Assembly: GCF_004027225.2 (NCBI RefSeq)
Contig: NC_044288.2
Location: 22,144,744 to 22,208,743 of the forward strand
Reading direction: 5' to 3'
DNA: 64,000 nt
From: Strigops habroptila
Lineage: Eukaryota > Chordata > Aves > Psittaciformes > Psittacidae
The position numbers and the translations under genes are program-made. Numbering within the stretch: the stretch's first letter is position 1; each line of letters starts with the position of its first letter. Shown here piece after piece: positions 26,547-38,253 of this stretch. The notes below the pieces were generated by a model. That model was given only the letters and a program-made list of their open reading frames with translations. It was not told where the DNA came from and searched no databases.

Positions 26547-28550
26547 GCAAAACTGGCCCTTTCTGGTCCAAAAGCCTTTTGGGGCTGCTCTCTATGCAGA
26601 GGAAACTGGGTAGATTTCTCTCAGGGCTGTAAGCGCCTGCTCACTCCTTGGGACCAACTGATGAGCATGGTGGCAGCAGGGCAGGATGATCCACGGCCAT
26701 GCAATGTTGCCAGGATCTCCCACAGGTACCTCCACTGCATTTGGGTCTCAACGCATGTGCTGGAACAGAGCTGGATGCCTGTCTGGACTGCTCTGTGCTC
26801 ATCATTTTACAGCTTGGGACAGGATGATGTTGCTCAGAGGGCTCCTGGCTGTTCAGGTAATACGATGCAGTAGCACAAAGCAAACAGAGCAGGATGCTTA
26901 TTAAACTGTCCTTCATAAGGATCGTTTAGGGGCTTCAGTAGGAGCTTGCTTGGTGCCAAGGTGCATTCAGTGAGAGAAACAGAAATAGGCACTGCAAAAG
27001 TCTTACTGGGCACATCCTTTCTTTGCTGGAGAGCCCTCTTTGGGGATGATGGCACAGGCCACACTGGGGAGATGCTACTAAGCGGTCCAGTGCTCAGTGG
27101 GCAACTACTTCTGGTGCATGAGAAGAGGATGTTTTGCCCATAGCCTTGGGGAAAAAAATATTCTGGGAGAGATGGAGGGACCTTTGCTGTCATCCAGGCC
27201 ATGGAAGAAGATGAGGAGGGTTGTACATGGGGGATGGAAACAAGTACTGGGACTAGGAGGAAAGGAGAAAGTGGGGGCAGATCACAACAAAGCCAGATGG
27301 AAGCAAGAGCCTGGGGCTGTGTAGGAGTGGGAGACCCACCCAGCAGGGCTGGACTGGTTGTGCCGAAACACTGGGGTGGGATGAAAACCATTAGGAATAG
27401 GGACTGACCAGACTCTGGCTCTCCATTTTCAGCCCTGCTCTGGAGCAGGAGCACTATGATGCTCTGTGGTAGATGATTGCCTATTCCAATTTACATGTTT
27501 AAAAATGCAGGAGAAGAGACTGCACAAAAATCAGATTGCAAATGGAAGAGTTGCAGGATGATCTTTGCTTTGCAGCTTTGACTTGGGTGCCGGCTGTGTA
27601 TCTTTAATCTTTCAGAAGTCTTTAATCAGAAGAAAATCTGGCTTATCCCTGAAGCCCGGGGTCTGAGGCTGTGCAGTGCAGACAGAATCCTCTGGAGCCT
27701 CCGGGAGGAGATTGCGTGGAGACAAGGAAACACGTGGCTGTAGCTGTACGAGACAAGCACATCACTGCACAGCAACAACCAGGTACACCGGCCAACGGGA
27801 GCCGTGCTTGGTGGCATTTAAGGCTCTGGATGCAGAGGAAGAGAAGTGATGCTCGAGGCATGAACAGGGAAGATGTGAAACTGTGACAGCTACGAATGAA
27901 TAAGCAGGCTCTGTATGTTAACAGGGAAAAAACAAAATGCTTGGAAAATGTTGTCCGTGCTCACCTGGAGGGAAACCTGCCCGTTTTCATGAGCCTGGCT
28001 TTTCTTAGGGGTGATGTTGAGGATTTGCAGGGGTTTAGGGTTTTTAGAAATGTGGCAATGGGGCTTGCTAAATTTGCTAAGAGATCACACAAAATGAGTG
28101 GAAAATGAAACACCAGCTGAACCTGTGCAGCCACCCTCTTCCCCATGGTGCCTGCTGCACTGCTCCTGTGATACAAGCAAAGCCAATGCTGCCAGCGCTG
28201 CTTTTCAGTTTAAAGCGAAGTGTATCTGCTTCAGACCTTGCCAGGACAAATCTTTTTGGCATGAACAAGGCTTTCCCCACTGTCTTAGTGGAGAGCAGAC
28301 TTGCTTTACAAATGTTTTCAGGCAGAGCTAGCCAGGGTAGACGGCGGATCCTGCTGGCTGTCTTCGGAGAAGCGCCTGCTGCCTGTGCTACCCGGGTTCT
28401 GCTGCTGGGTTTCCCTCTCCTCTCGTTGAATGTTCCTGGCAGTTCTTAGCTGTGATAAAAAGCTCAGAGGAAACGATGAGGCCTGGGAGTAATCCTGCTT
28501 TTAGCCTGAAACATGGGAGAGGTACTTGGGTTTTCACAACCTTCCCCCTG
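26547..28550. other. Anonymous non-coding DNA
   Basis: No supported gene. The longest frame in the whole window (minus, 26834-27454, 206 codons) lies here. It is rich in Pro/Ser/Leu, has no domain, and is opposed by several plus-strand frames, so I treat it as chance. Confidence 0.55.
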
Positions 28551-28696
28551 TCATAGAATCCCAGACTGGTTTGGGTTGGAAGGGACCTTAAAGCTCATCC
28601 AGTTCCAACCCCCTGCCATGGGCAGGGACGCCTTCCACTAGAGCAGGTTGCCCAGAACCACATCCAGCCTTGGCTTGAATGTCTCCAGGGATAGCA
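28551..28696 (-). mobile_element. CR1 LINE, 3' end, about 146 bp, mosaic-looking
   Basis: Read on the minus strand, the terminal ~95 bases match the young group (CCAGTCTGGGATTCTATGA tail and TCTAGTGGAAGGCGTCCCTG block). Further in, the plus-strand text CCCAGAACCACATCCAGCCT with ...GTCTCCAGGGAT follows the pattern of other avian CR1 subfamilies, not the GCTCCAAGCCCCTGTGTCC seen in the neighbours. It therefore looks like an intermediate or mosaic subfamily. Confidence 0.92.
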
Positions 28697-29689
28697 TCAC
28701 ATGCTCTTGGCTCTTCTGTGACAGAGGGGATGTGAGGGGTCAGAGCACCCTTTTCAGGCAATATTTCAAGTCACAGAGCACGATGGCAACTTGCAATCCA
28801 AAAGGAAACCTGAAAAGCATGCCACATTCTTTACAGAGTTGCATTTGGGGGTTTATTTTAAATATTTCTTTGAAATGGCAGCCCTGGCTTAAATTTTGTG
28901 AACTGAGAACTGGGGAGGAGGGGTCTGGTTTTTAATTTAGAATATGTCAAAAACATGTTTGGACAATTTTAAATCACGCTTTCTACTCAGGCACAACCTG
29001 AGGCTTTTAATTGATTTTGAACATTGTTTCACTTCTGGAATAATACTTATTTCAACAGAAATTACAAAATCAGTCTGGTGAGAGGGTCCAGCCTGGTAAC
29101 AGGCTCTTGAGCTGCCCAGTGCATGTGAATCCAGGTAACGCCATAGGATCATAGACATGTTCATCTTTAGGAGCAACAGTTCAGCCGAAGCGGGCAACTC
29201 TCCCAGACCTTTGGGAAAGAGGTATACTGGATGTCTCTTTTGCCCAGCTAAGGTCACTGTGAGACAGTACGGAGGTTTTATCCCAGCACATGGGTTTTCA
29301 GTGGAAATCCAGAGGGCCAGGGTGACCTTCATGGTGCCCAAAGACCCTGAACTACAAGAGCATTGGCAAACCAGGCACATTAGAGCAGGACGAAGCATGT
29401 GCTCCAGTGGGGCAAGTGGAGAAGGGGGCTGGATATTAGTGCAGAATAAGACAAAGAACAGCGAATGTTAAAAAATAACAGACACATTGTGGGTTTAAAT
29501 TCCATGCTAATGCAAAAGCTGGAGGCTATATCATCACCCACCCAACCATATGACTCTTAACCATAATAGCCATCAGGAAGATGGGGGGACCAAGGGGGTG
29601 GAAACCAGCCCAACACTAGGCTGGTTCAAATACTTCAAATACTCCCACAGAGAAATGAATAGATGTCTGGAGACAACATAGAAAATAAC
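28697..29689. other. Anonymous non-coding DNA
   Basis: Unique sequence between a CR1 3' end and an old LINE relic. A 153-codon minus-strand frame (28937-29398) has no recognisable domain. The last 150 bases may still be part of the old LINE, but I cannot show it. Confidence 0.5.
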
Positions 29690-31660
29690 TCCTTCTCAGG
29701 ACAGCTAGGAGAAGCAATGTTAGATTTGATCCTGAGCAGGCTACAGGGCTAATTTAAAGTGGTGTTATTGAAGAGCCCCTCTATAAAAGCATCTGCAATG
29801 TACTTAAACTCAGTAACATTGTAGGAGTTTAAAAATAAAGCTGAAGAAGTTCATTGCGACTTCATTTCAAAAGGGGATCCACATAAAAGTGGAGAGGCTT
29901 GTTAAAAAGAAATTAAAAGCAGCCACCAAAAGGGTAAAATTTTTCAAGGGGACATAGACATTGTTTAAAGATCTTCAATTAGATGATGAGAGCAAATCTA
30001 TACAGTTATCAGAAGAGACTTTAAAAGAGGAAGAAATTAGCTGTTCTCATTAAAGAACCAACTAAAGGAGCCTGTCAGAGGTAAAATGGTATCCTTCAAA
30101 AAGCAAAAGTCATGTTCAAATGAGGAGAATTAAAAAAAGAGTGCGAGATGACAAATTAGGTGTAAAACTCTGACAAAGGAGATGAACCTTCTTTTTATGA
30201 GCAGCTTTCTAAGGTGTAAAACTGGAATAATGAATCCTTTTCCTCAGACCTCTCAGTAGCTGTGCAGCCCTCCAGGGCTGTTCTCACCATAGAGGACCCA
30301 TTCTGAAATCAGCTGTTGTTGGAAGAGGTTGGGGAGTAAACTGGGAAATGAAGACCACCAGGAGGAGTAGAGGGTATTCAGCCCAGAGGATATCTCGTAT
30401 GAAATAGCCCTTTAGCAGTGGTGCACAAGGGACAGTGGTACCAAAGGAGCCAAAGGTGATAAATGTAATGATATTTAAAGGTCCCCAGCAGCAATCCAGG
30501 CGATTGCCCAGCCAATGCCTGCACATGGCAAACAGTCAGAAGAATATAACAAAGGTGTCAGTAGGCATGAGAATTAAGATGAAATAGAGGGAAAGAGCTG
30601 ATGTGGATTTTGCAGAAGGATGCATCATGAGCCCTGGGAGAGCCAGTGGGCTTGCAGAGCAGGAGGTGCATTCAGCAAAAGAAATTGTCTTTGTCAGAGG
30701 CTCTTAAAGATATTAAATCACTGTTGTGTAAAACAGAAGTTCCTGCTCTGACTAATAACTGCATAAGAGTATGAAACACAAATTAGGAACAAATTAGATT
30801 TTGCGGTGGAATACATGTGCCAAGAGAGGCACCCGGGGACCTGCGCTGGAGCGTCAGCTCCAGATCAGGAGATGACCTGGAGAAGGAAAGAAAAAGTGTT
30901 AGGGGATGAAGCTGCTGACGATATTTCAATAGCCAGAGTTGATGGTGAAAAATCTGTGGCAGGATCTCTCAATGCTAAGCAACTGAACAGTAAAACAAGA
31001 ATGAAATTCAGTAGCAAAATCCTGTGCATGGGAAAAGAGTCCATTTGTACTTGAACCAGTCGTAAGCCTTAAATGAGCTATTACTGCTCAGGAAAGGTAA
31101 CTTTTATCCTTGCATACCCGTGTTGCAGGTATTGCTACAAAAACATCACCACAGTGATCTGTGGTAGCCTAAAAGGTAAATTGAGTGTGGAAATTTTTAG
31201 GGGGAAAGTGTTAAACAAAACAGGAAAGATCAATTTGTCATTGTGCAGATCAATAATTCACCTGCTACCTAAATACTGCTTGGAAATCTGTTCTCTTCAC
31301 TGGAGAGGAGAAAAGGCGAAAAAAATCCCTGGAAACTAGAAAAGATGCAGAGAGAGGTGGGGAAGATAAGGGTTGGGGAATGGCTCTGCAGGTGGAGAGA
31401 TTACACAGACTGAGGCTCTTCATGCTGGAAGAAGTGTGAGTGATGGGCTGTGCAGTGAGGAGCAGCACGAGAGCGATTATTCATGGTTCCCCACAGCACA
31501 GAGACCAGGGGTATCAAAGTGTGGATCAAGACATTCAAAGCAGGCAGGAAGAAAATTATTTTTTCATGTTCTGCACAACTGAAGTTCTACTCCAGTGGGG
31601 GGTGTTGTCAGGTTTGGATGGGCTGCAGGGTAGCTGAATGGCTTCAGGGAGAGCATCCAC
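29690..31660 (+). mobile_element. Ancient decayed CR1/L3-like LINE (ORF2 relic)
   Basis: Several blocks occur in the order expected of reptile-type CR1 ORF2, compared from memory of the family. GATTTGATCCTGAGCAGG lies just after the endonuclease domain. A lysine-rich linker follows at about 29840-30170 (TTCATTGCGACTTCATTT, GCTTGTTAAAAAGAAATTAA). A GCTGATGTGGATTTTGCAG block with GTCAGAGGCTCTTAAAG at about 30600-30710 resembles the reverse-transcriptase segment. ATGAAATTCAGTAGCAAA near 31000 and a GACTGAGGCTCTTCATGCTGG block near 31410 resemble the 3' part of ORF2. Stops and shifts occur throughout. About 30230-30530 does not fit and may be an insertion or lost homology. I cannot measure divergence, but it is clearly far older than the other CR1 copies. 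Confidence 0.7.
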
Positions 31661-32124
31661 TGGGAGATACATGAGATGGTTTGGGCCCCATCAGCCTTAC
31701 GACACCAGCCTCCACCTGGAGGGTGATTTACTTAATTTCATTTCATATTAAGCTTCATGTAGGAATACATCAGGAAACTTCTGAAATAGGTGACCAGGCC
31801 AAGCTTTAATCTGAGGTCAGAGGAGGATGAGGGGTGTCTCCATGCGCATCTTTCTGCATATTTAGTCCAGGCTGGAAACTGGGTTTGCCTTTAGCACAAG
31901 ACATGGGATTTCAGGTTGAAACACAACATCTTCCTTCCCGTAGGGGACATCTAGCTGCTTTTGTGAGTGGATTCCCCATTGTATGTCATGCTCACCTTCC
32001 ATTATTGTATGGAGAGAATCCAGATAGTGGTTTAATTTCTTGAAATGCCTTTGAGGAAGGTGATTTTTAAAATTCAACTCATGATTGAGGAAAGCTCCAT
32101 GAGCAGACGAGCATTCGTGTAACT
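31661..32124. other. Anonymous non-coding DNA
   Basis: No gene or clear repeat. This could include the eroded 3' end of the old LINE immediately upstream, but no terminal repeat motif is visible. Confidence 0.5.
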
Positions 32125-32200
32125 GCACCTACAGAGGAAGGCACATCTCTGGGATGAGAACCGCACCTACAGAGGAAGGCACATCTCTGGGATGAGGGCC
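32125..32200. repeat. 38-bp tandem duplication, two copies
   Basis: The unit starting GCACCTACAGAGGAAGGCAC occurs at 32125-32162 and 32163-32200, directly abutting. The copies match at 36 of 38 positions (AA versus GG near the end), indicating a recent local duplication. No function is evident. Confidence 0.94.
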
Positions 32201-33041
32201 ATGCCACAGCTTCCCATCTGATCCTTTCCAGAGTTGTGCTCAGTGCCAGCTGAAGGCTGGCAGGTCATCAAATGCAGGCAGGAAGAAGAGAACAACAGGG
32301 TACAGCTTCAAAGCCCATTTCTAAAACGAAGCAGGACTCAAAGCACGTTTCTACTGCAGCACTGGGAAAGAATAATGATAAAAATACATATTTTGCTTAC
32401 AGATTGCAGTTCTGCCATGCTCAGGTTTAAACCGTCAGCGACAGAGCAGCGGTGCAGAACGGCAGCAGTGTGAGTTTTGTCATTCTCCCGTCCTGAAAAT
32501 GGTTAAACCATATTTTGTTCAAGATTAAACCACCCAACAAAAGTTCCTCGTGTGCTGAGTAGAAATAGGCAGATTTTCTGCATGAAAAGTGAAATACATA
32601 AAGTTTTGAATACTTTGCATTTGAATGGGAACGCTTGAGCCGCCCGAGCCCCGATGATGATGTGCTTGTAATGGGGAATCAACGCTGTGAGGGTTGGGAG
32701 TGCGCACCCAGCGCAGCAGCTGCCTGCCTGCACCCCCCTGAGAACATCATTTATTTTCTCAATCGAAGTTTATTTCATGAAAAGTCATATTCTAAAATCA
32801 ATGTAAACACATCAAGAGCAGCCTCGGTGCATGATGCAGCTGGTGATGGCGAGGAAATGGGCTGGGATAGCTGGGCTTACGCAGCACCAGGGCAAGGTTT
32901 CTGGTGTGTCCTTCTCGTCCATGGGATGTTAAATTGCATGTTTTCATTTGATTGCCCTCTTCTCCTGCACACCCCACAGCATTTTAGCCATGGTCTGCTG
33001 CATGGGGTGCTCTGAGCATGGAGTTGTGGGGTCAACTTTCT
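32201..33041. other. Anonymous non-coding DNA
   Basis: No supported gene or repeat. Overlapping frames on both strands around 32503-33015 are chance frames. Confidence 0.55.
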
Positions 33042-33359
33042 CTACAAGAAACCTGGAGAGGGGCTTTGGACAAGGGCCTGTAGGGACAGGACAAGGGGAA
33101 TGGCTTTAACCTGCCTGAGGGGAGATTGAGATGAGCTCTGAGGCAGAAGCTCTTCCCTGTGAGGGTGCTGAGGCGCTGGCACAGACTTTTCCCAGAGAAG
33201 CTGTGGCTGCCCCATCCCTGGCAGTGTTCAAGGCCAGGTTGGACACAGGGGCTTGGAGCAACCTGCTCTAGTGGAAGGTGTCCCTGCCCGTGGCAGGGGG
33301 TTGGAACTGGATGAGCTTTACGGTTCCTTCCAACACAAACCAGTCTGGGATTCTATGAA
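33042..33359 (+). mobile_element. CR1 LINE, 5'-truncated, about 318 bp
   Basis: Homology starts abruptly at CTACAAGAAACCTGGAGAGG. This 5' break is within a few bases of that of the 58569 copy. The ORF2 C-terminal frame and 3' UTR are kept. CACAGACTTTTCCCAGAG replaces CACAGGGTGCCCAGAG near 33180-33195. The tail ends CCAGTCTGGGATTCTATGAA. Confidence 0.95.
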
Positions 33360-34887
33360 CTTGTTCTGCGTCCACCTCTGCAGGATAACATGTACTCAGA
33401 TTTATGAATTTATAAGCACTGCAGATCATGATTTAGGAAACTAAGGCAATTCTTGGTGCTGAGACCAGGCCAAGGTGCACAGCAGCTCCTGCTGTTGTGC
33501 TCTGTATGTGCACAAGAGGCCCTAGGAACTAACCATGCCATTCGGATGCAGTAACTAGGCAGACGGCCTGAGCAAAATTTGCTGGCCAGTTCTCACACAC
33601 GCAGCACTTTTTTTATAGTGCTCTGCACTGATTCATTGGAAAACAGAAATTTCTCAGATTCTCAGAGAAATAAATGCCTTTTGTTTCGGTTCCTACTTGA
33701 CAGGCGTATTTATGATGATCACAAAGAAAAGATCACAACAAATCCTGGCAAAAAAAAAAAAGGAAGCAAGAAGAGCAAGCCGAGCTACAGATAACAAGTA
33801 ACAAATCAGGAAAGGGAGGAAGATAATAGTTGTGATTAAAAATCAGATGCTATGAAATATAGAACAATGGATCTGAGAAGTAAAAGTATCCATTAAAAAA
33901 AAAAATCCATACCCAAATGTGTTATGGACAACAAGAAAGCATTTTAAATTATCTGGAACAGAAGAAATTCCAGCAAAATTACAGTGCTATAGATCCATTT
34001 TTTGATAGGTGCAGTAATGCCATCAATAACAATGCAGATGGTGCAGAAGAGACCAAAAACCTGCTCTGCGAAACGATGAAGACCGCTTATTACCAGCTCT
34101 TGGTACCCATCATTTTCTCTTCCAATGGTGACTGCGCAGCAGCTCCCAAATTGTTAACAGTTTAATAACAAAAAGTTAAGCTGCAACCTTAATTAACTGA
34201 AATAATTATTAATTTTTAAAAGCTTTCAATTAATTTTTAAACCACTTTTCCTCTGTGAGATGGCCAACTCGCTGCTGCATTTGTGGAGAAAAGCACTAAA
34301 TATTTTACAAGAATGACAGAATAAAGCTGGTGTCACCATGGTATTGAGGAGAAAGTGAAAAATGGAGCTACGGAGCATCATCAACCTCCATGACACCAGC
34401 TCGGGGTATGCCACTGTCACCTAAGGCTTCTCCTTTCCATCCATACACCCCTATACGCTTAGGCTGGGTCTACACTATAAAACCCCCCTTTGTTTTCTCC
34501 TCAGCATCAAAGATCCAATATTTTTTATAAGCTGGGAAAGAAATGTGTTTCCAAAAGCATCTGTGAGCCTGGGGTTTGTCTTTAACGCAGAAGTTTATTG
34601 TCCTTGTTGTTCCAGAAGAAAAGTTTTGAGCCATTGTAGTTTGTTGGCTCGCAGCAGGTAGAAGATGATGTGGAAGGTTTGAGTTGTGATTTGTGAAATT
34701 AAGGGGTTATTATGGACATTTAGAGATTTGTTCTCAGTTAAATCACCACAACTCAAGCAGAATATAAGCAAAATAGTTGCAGGGTCACTGTGACCCTTAT
34801 TTTATTACAGATCATGAAGCAATACAAGGGAATTGATGTTTATCCAGGGAAATGATGCATTCCACCTCTGCTGCATTACCTGGTCTT
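33360..34887. other. AT-rich anonymous DNA with A runs
   Basis: No supported gene. A runs lie at 33750-33761 and 33895-33905. The stretch about 34160-34250 is very AT-rich, with repeated TTAATTAA/AATTAATTTTTAA words. No repeat family is recognised. Confidence 0.55.
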
Positions 34888-34974
34888 GTAGAGGTGTCCC
34901 TGCCCATAGCAAGGGGTTAGAACAAAATGATCTTTAAGGTCCTTCCAACCCAAACCATCCTGTGATTCTATGAT
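34888..34974 (+). mobile_element. CR1 LINE, 3'-tail stub, about 87 bp
   Basis: Starts at AGGTGTCCCTGCCCATAGC and ends CCATCCTGTGATTCTATGATGA. GGTTAGAACAAAATGATCTT shows several changes from the standard GGTTGGAACTAGATGATCTT. The tail type differs from the young CCAGTCTGGG group, so this is an older or separate subfamily. Confidence 0.92.
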
Positions 34975-37900
34975 GAGCAAATGAAAGTGAAAATCAGGTG
35001 ATTTGGGTTCTAAAAGAGCATCTTTAAAAATTGTCTCCCTCAAGCCTTTCTCAAGCTTGTCCTTCCCTTTAGCAAACCTCTTGTTTGGTCAGGCAGGAGA
35101 CGCTTTGCTATGGGAAAGGGATGATAAACTGCTGGCAGGGCTTTGCGTTGTTAGAGCAGTTATTTGGGTGGGAAGGAGCATTTTGTTGCTGCTTTGTTTC
35201 TGCCTGAGCGAGCCCAGACCTTCCCATGACGACTTCCAATGTGACTACTTGGAGCCAAACTACCACGAGTAGCACATGTTATTTAAGTTTTGTCTAATCT
35301 CAGCCTAATTGGGCAGTGAACTGGGCTGGAAGGGCCTCAGTACTGCTACAGAAGGAATTAACACCCGCTGGGGTACACTGGCATCCATACCCTGGAACCG
35401 GTGGCTTTTGGCATTGCTGGCTGCCCTGTACCTCAGCAGGGCTTTGCACAGCAGTGTACTGGCTTGTAACACTACATGAGGGTGGGAATAGCTGGAGGGA
35501 CATCAAACATCCCCCTAGGACAATGCCACCGCTGCGCAAGGGCACTATGGGGAGCTCTAAGCTGGAACACCATGTGCTCCTCTCCCGCTGGCAGAGGGAC
35601 TGCATGAGATTCAGTAAACCAGGTTATAGGGAGCCAGCAGGCTCCTGGCTACATCTACCCTGAGGCTGCAGGTGAGCCTGAGCTGCAAGTTCATCCTGGG
35701 TGAGTGATGGAAAGATCGGAGCAGGGATGTATGTGCTGAAGTCAATGCTTTAGCACACACTGCCTGAAGCGCTGGTGTTAACGTCCACACATCAATCTCA
35801 AGTGGCCACCATCACCGTTATCAGGTCCCCAGTGCTGTAAGGGCACCCTTAAATCAAAGCAGAGGATGCTCCTTGAAGAGAAATGCATCAACAGAAGCAG
35901 TAACTGGAAATTTTCTCTAGGTTTTAGCAGCTTCCTTCTGGTCCCTCTCACTTCATATTGAAGACATTCACCATCTTTTGGCAACTCTGTGCTTTCCAAG
36001 GCAGCCCAGACACGTGACATCGCTCATTTTGATGCAGTACAAACATTAGAGGGTTTTTTCTTGCTTTGCCATAGTGGGTTTCATTTTGAATAGAGTTTGC
36101 CAAGTTGAAATATCATTCATAGCAGGCGAAGGAGTTTTCGTGCGTTGAAGGCAGAGAGGTACCTTTGGTGGCGCAGAAGAGGTTTGCAGACCTTTGTGCA
36201 AGGCCCTGTTCCTCAGCACAGGGTGTCACATCCCAGTGCTTTTACACCAGACACAGGCAAGGCTGTGTCCGGTGTCCCTCCAGGTATGGAGCATCCCACT
36301 TCCCTGGCCCCAAACTTGCCCCTGGAAGGAGATGTGCGTTAAGTCCTTCCCAGGCTAAAGCCCTATTTCAAACCCTGCTCTTGAACTCTTATAGCCCCAC
36401 TTCCAGAAGCCCAGGAGAACAGCTCAGGAAACACCAGCTTCTCCATTTCCAGCCTGGCCAAGCTTGTAGAAAAAGCCAGAAAACCATAAAAATAAGAAGA
36501 TACCCAGCCCCTGCTGTAATGGTTGTTACTCACCATCACAGGTGTGTATCTCAGCCCAATCACGCACTCCAGAGACAGGCAAGGGACCACACTCAGTGCC
36601 TGCCTACGTGCCCAGCACCACACTAGCGCACAGGGACAGCAGAGCTGACAGCGTATTCACACCGTGCACAGCACCAACCCTGCCAGACCAGGGTCAGCCC
36701 TGTGGTGCTGTGGTCACACCAGGATGATGCTTTTCTCTGGCACTGCTTGGGAAAGGTGGATGCTCTCCAGCTGGGAATGGTGAGTGGGGGGGCATAGGTG
36801 CTGATGGTTATCAGCAGAGCCCTTAAATTCCCACCAGCAGGGCACCACTTTAAAGTAAGTTGCTAAGGGTGTGGAAGGACAGGCTCCCCTTGGACATGCT
36901 GGAATATTTATGCTGTACTCACAAAAGACCTGGCCTGGCTTGTATGCCTGTTTGCCTAACTGATAATGGCTTGATAGCTGCAGCAGGGAGCTTGTTAATT
37001 GAATTCCAAAGGGACTAATTACAGCAGGAATAAGAGAGCTCTCTGTCATCTCGCAGGTTCTTCCCTGCATCTGGATTCAAGAGGGCTGCAGGAGCCGGGA
37101 CTTGTTGGCAAGAAGCAGTGGAGGAGCCGCGCTGCCCCAGCCGGTGGTGTCGCTGCCCTCCTGCTGGGCACAGAGGGATGATGCCAGGCTTGGGGGGATG
37201 CCATCAGCTGCTTCCCTTCCCTGGGCGCAGGAGGGTGCTCAGCTCACTGAGATATTAAGGTAAGCAGGAGGAGGTGGGTGCAGCACATGCAACCCTCCAG
37301 CTCAGGGGCATTTCTGTTGGGTGTTGGGTGGCTCCTGGCCGGCTCCTTGCAGCTCCTCAGCTGACAAGCAACCAAGGTCCTGTGTAGTCCCCCATGCCCA
37401 GGGGAAAGAGCAGCTCTGGTCAGGGAGGATTACGGACTCTCTTTGTGACTGCAGCCCTCAGCACACTGGCTGCTGTATTGCCAAGCAGCCACATCAGGGC
37501 AGGATGTGTCCGAATGAGACCCCCGGGCTGAGCATCACTGTGGCTGTCATCTGCAGCAGAGCAGGTCACAGCCATGCACGGGGGCTTTTGCCCTACCTGT
37601 GCTGCAGGGGTGACTCTCAGGCTGGATGTGAACACAAGGAGCCCCAGGGTTGCAACAACCCACCCCTGTGACTCTCACCATGCACAGGGTGCTGCTGTGG
37701 GGAGCGTTTCCCTTGGCTGTGAGCCCTGGTGCTGCTGCTTTCCCAGCCCTGTCCTTGCATCCTGCAACCACCGACCCGGCCATGCAGCAACCGGGAGCTG
37801 AACCCCAGGGAGGTGACGGGAACTTCCTGGGTTTAAAAGTACACGGTTTTGTATGTGCATGTATATGAACACAATCCTTCTTCCTGCTTCTCAACGCCAA

Positions 37901-38237
37901 CATTAACTCCAGCTGTGCCAGCGATGCAGTTCACTGCGCAGACCTGCAGACCGACCGTGCTGCCAGAGAAGCAGTGGAGGGGGTGAACAACTTCCACAAA
38001 CACCGTGATGGTTGGGGAAGAAAATGTTCTGTGTTGCTGCATCCTAAACCAGCTCCTGGCCCTGCCTCTTTGACAGCTTTATTGACTGACGTACCTTGTA
38101 GAAAAGGATCCTTGATCATCAAATAGTTTTATTGAAGTCAGGACATCAAATCAGAGCAGGGATGTGCATTATCCCCTGGCCCTGGCTGTATGTTTTGAGG
38201 ATGTCAGGGGACAGGTGCCCTGTGTACCATTGCCCAA
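34975..38237. other. Anonymous non-coding DNA, locally GC-rich
   Basis: No gene or recognised repeat. About 37070-37860 is relatively GC-rich and open in several frames on both strands at once, without domains. I see no CpG-island-like density. Confidence 0.55.
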
Positions 38238-38253
38238 TGCTGCTGCTGCTGCT
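38238..38253. repeat. Short (TGC)n trinucleotide repeat
   Basis: Five uninterrupted TGC units plus one base at 38238-38253. It is below the length expected to be strongly unstable. Confidence 0.85.

Noticed and set aside
26834..27454. 206-codon minus-strand open frame, the longest in the window
   Set aside because: Composition is Pro/Ser/Leu-rich with no domain, and plus-strand frames overlap it. There are no splice or promoter cues.
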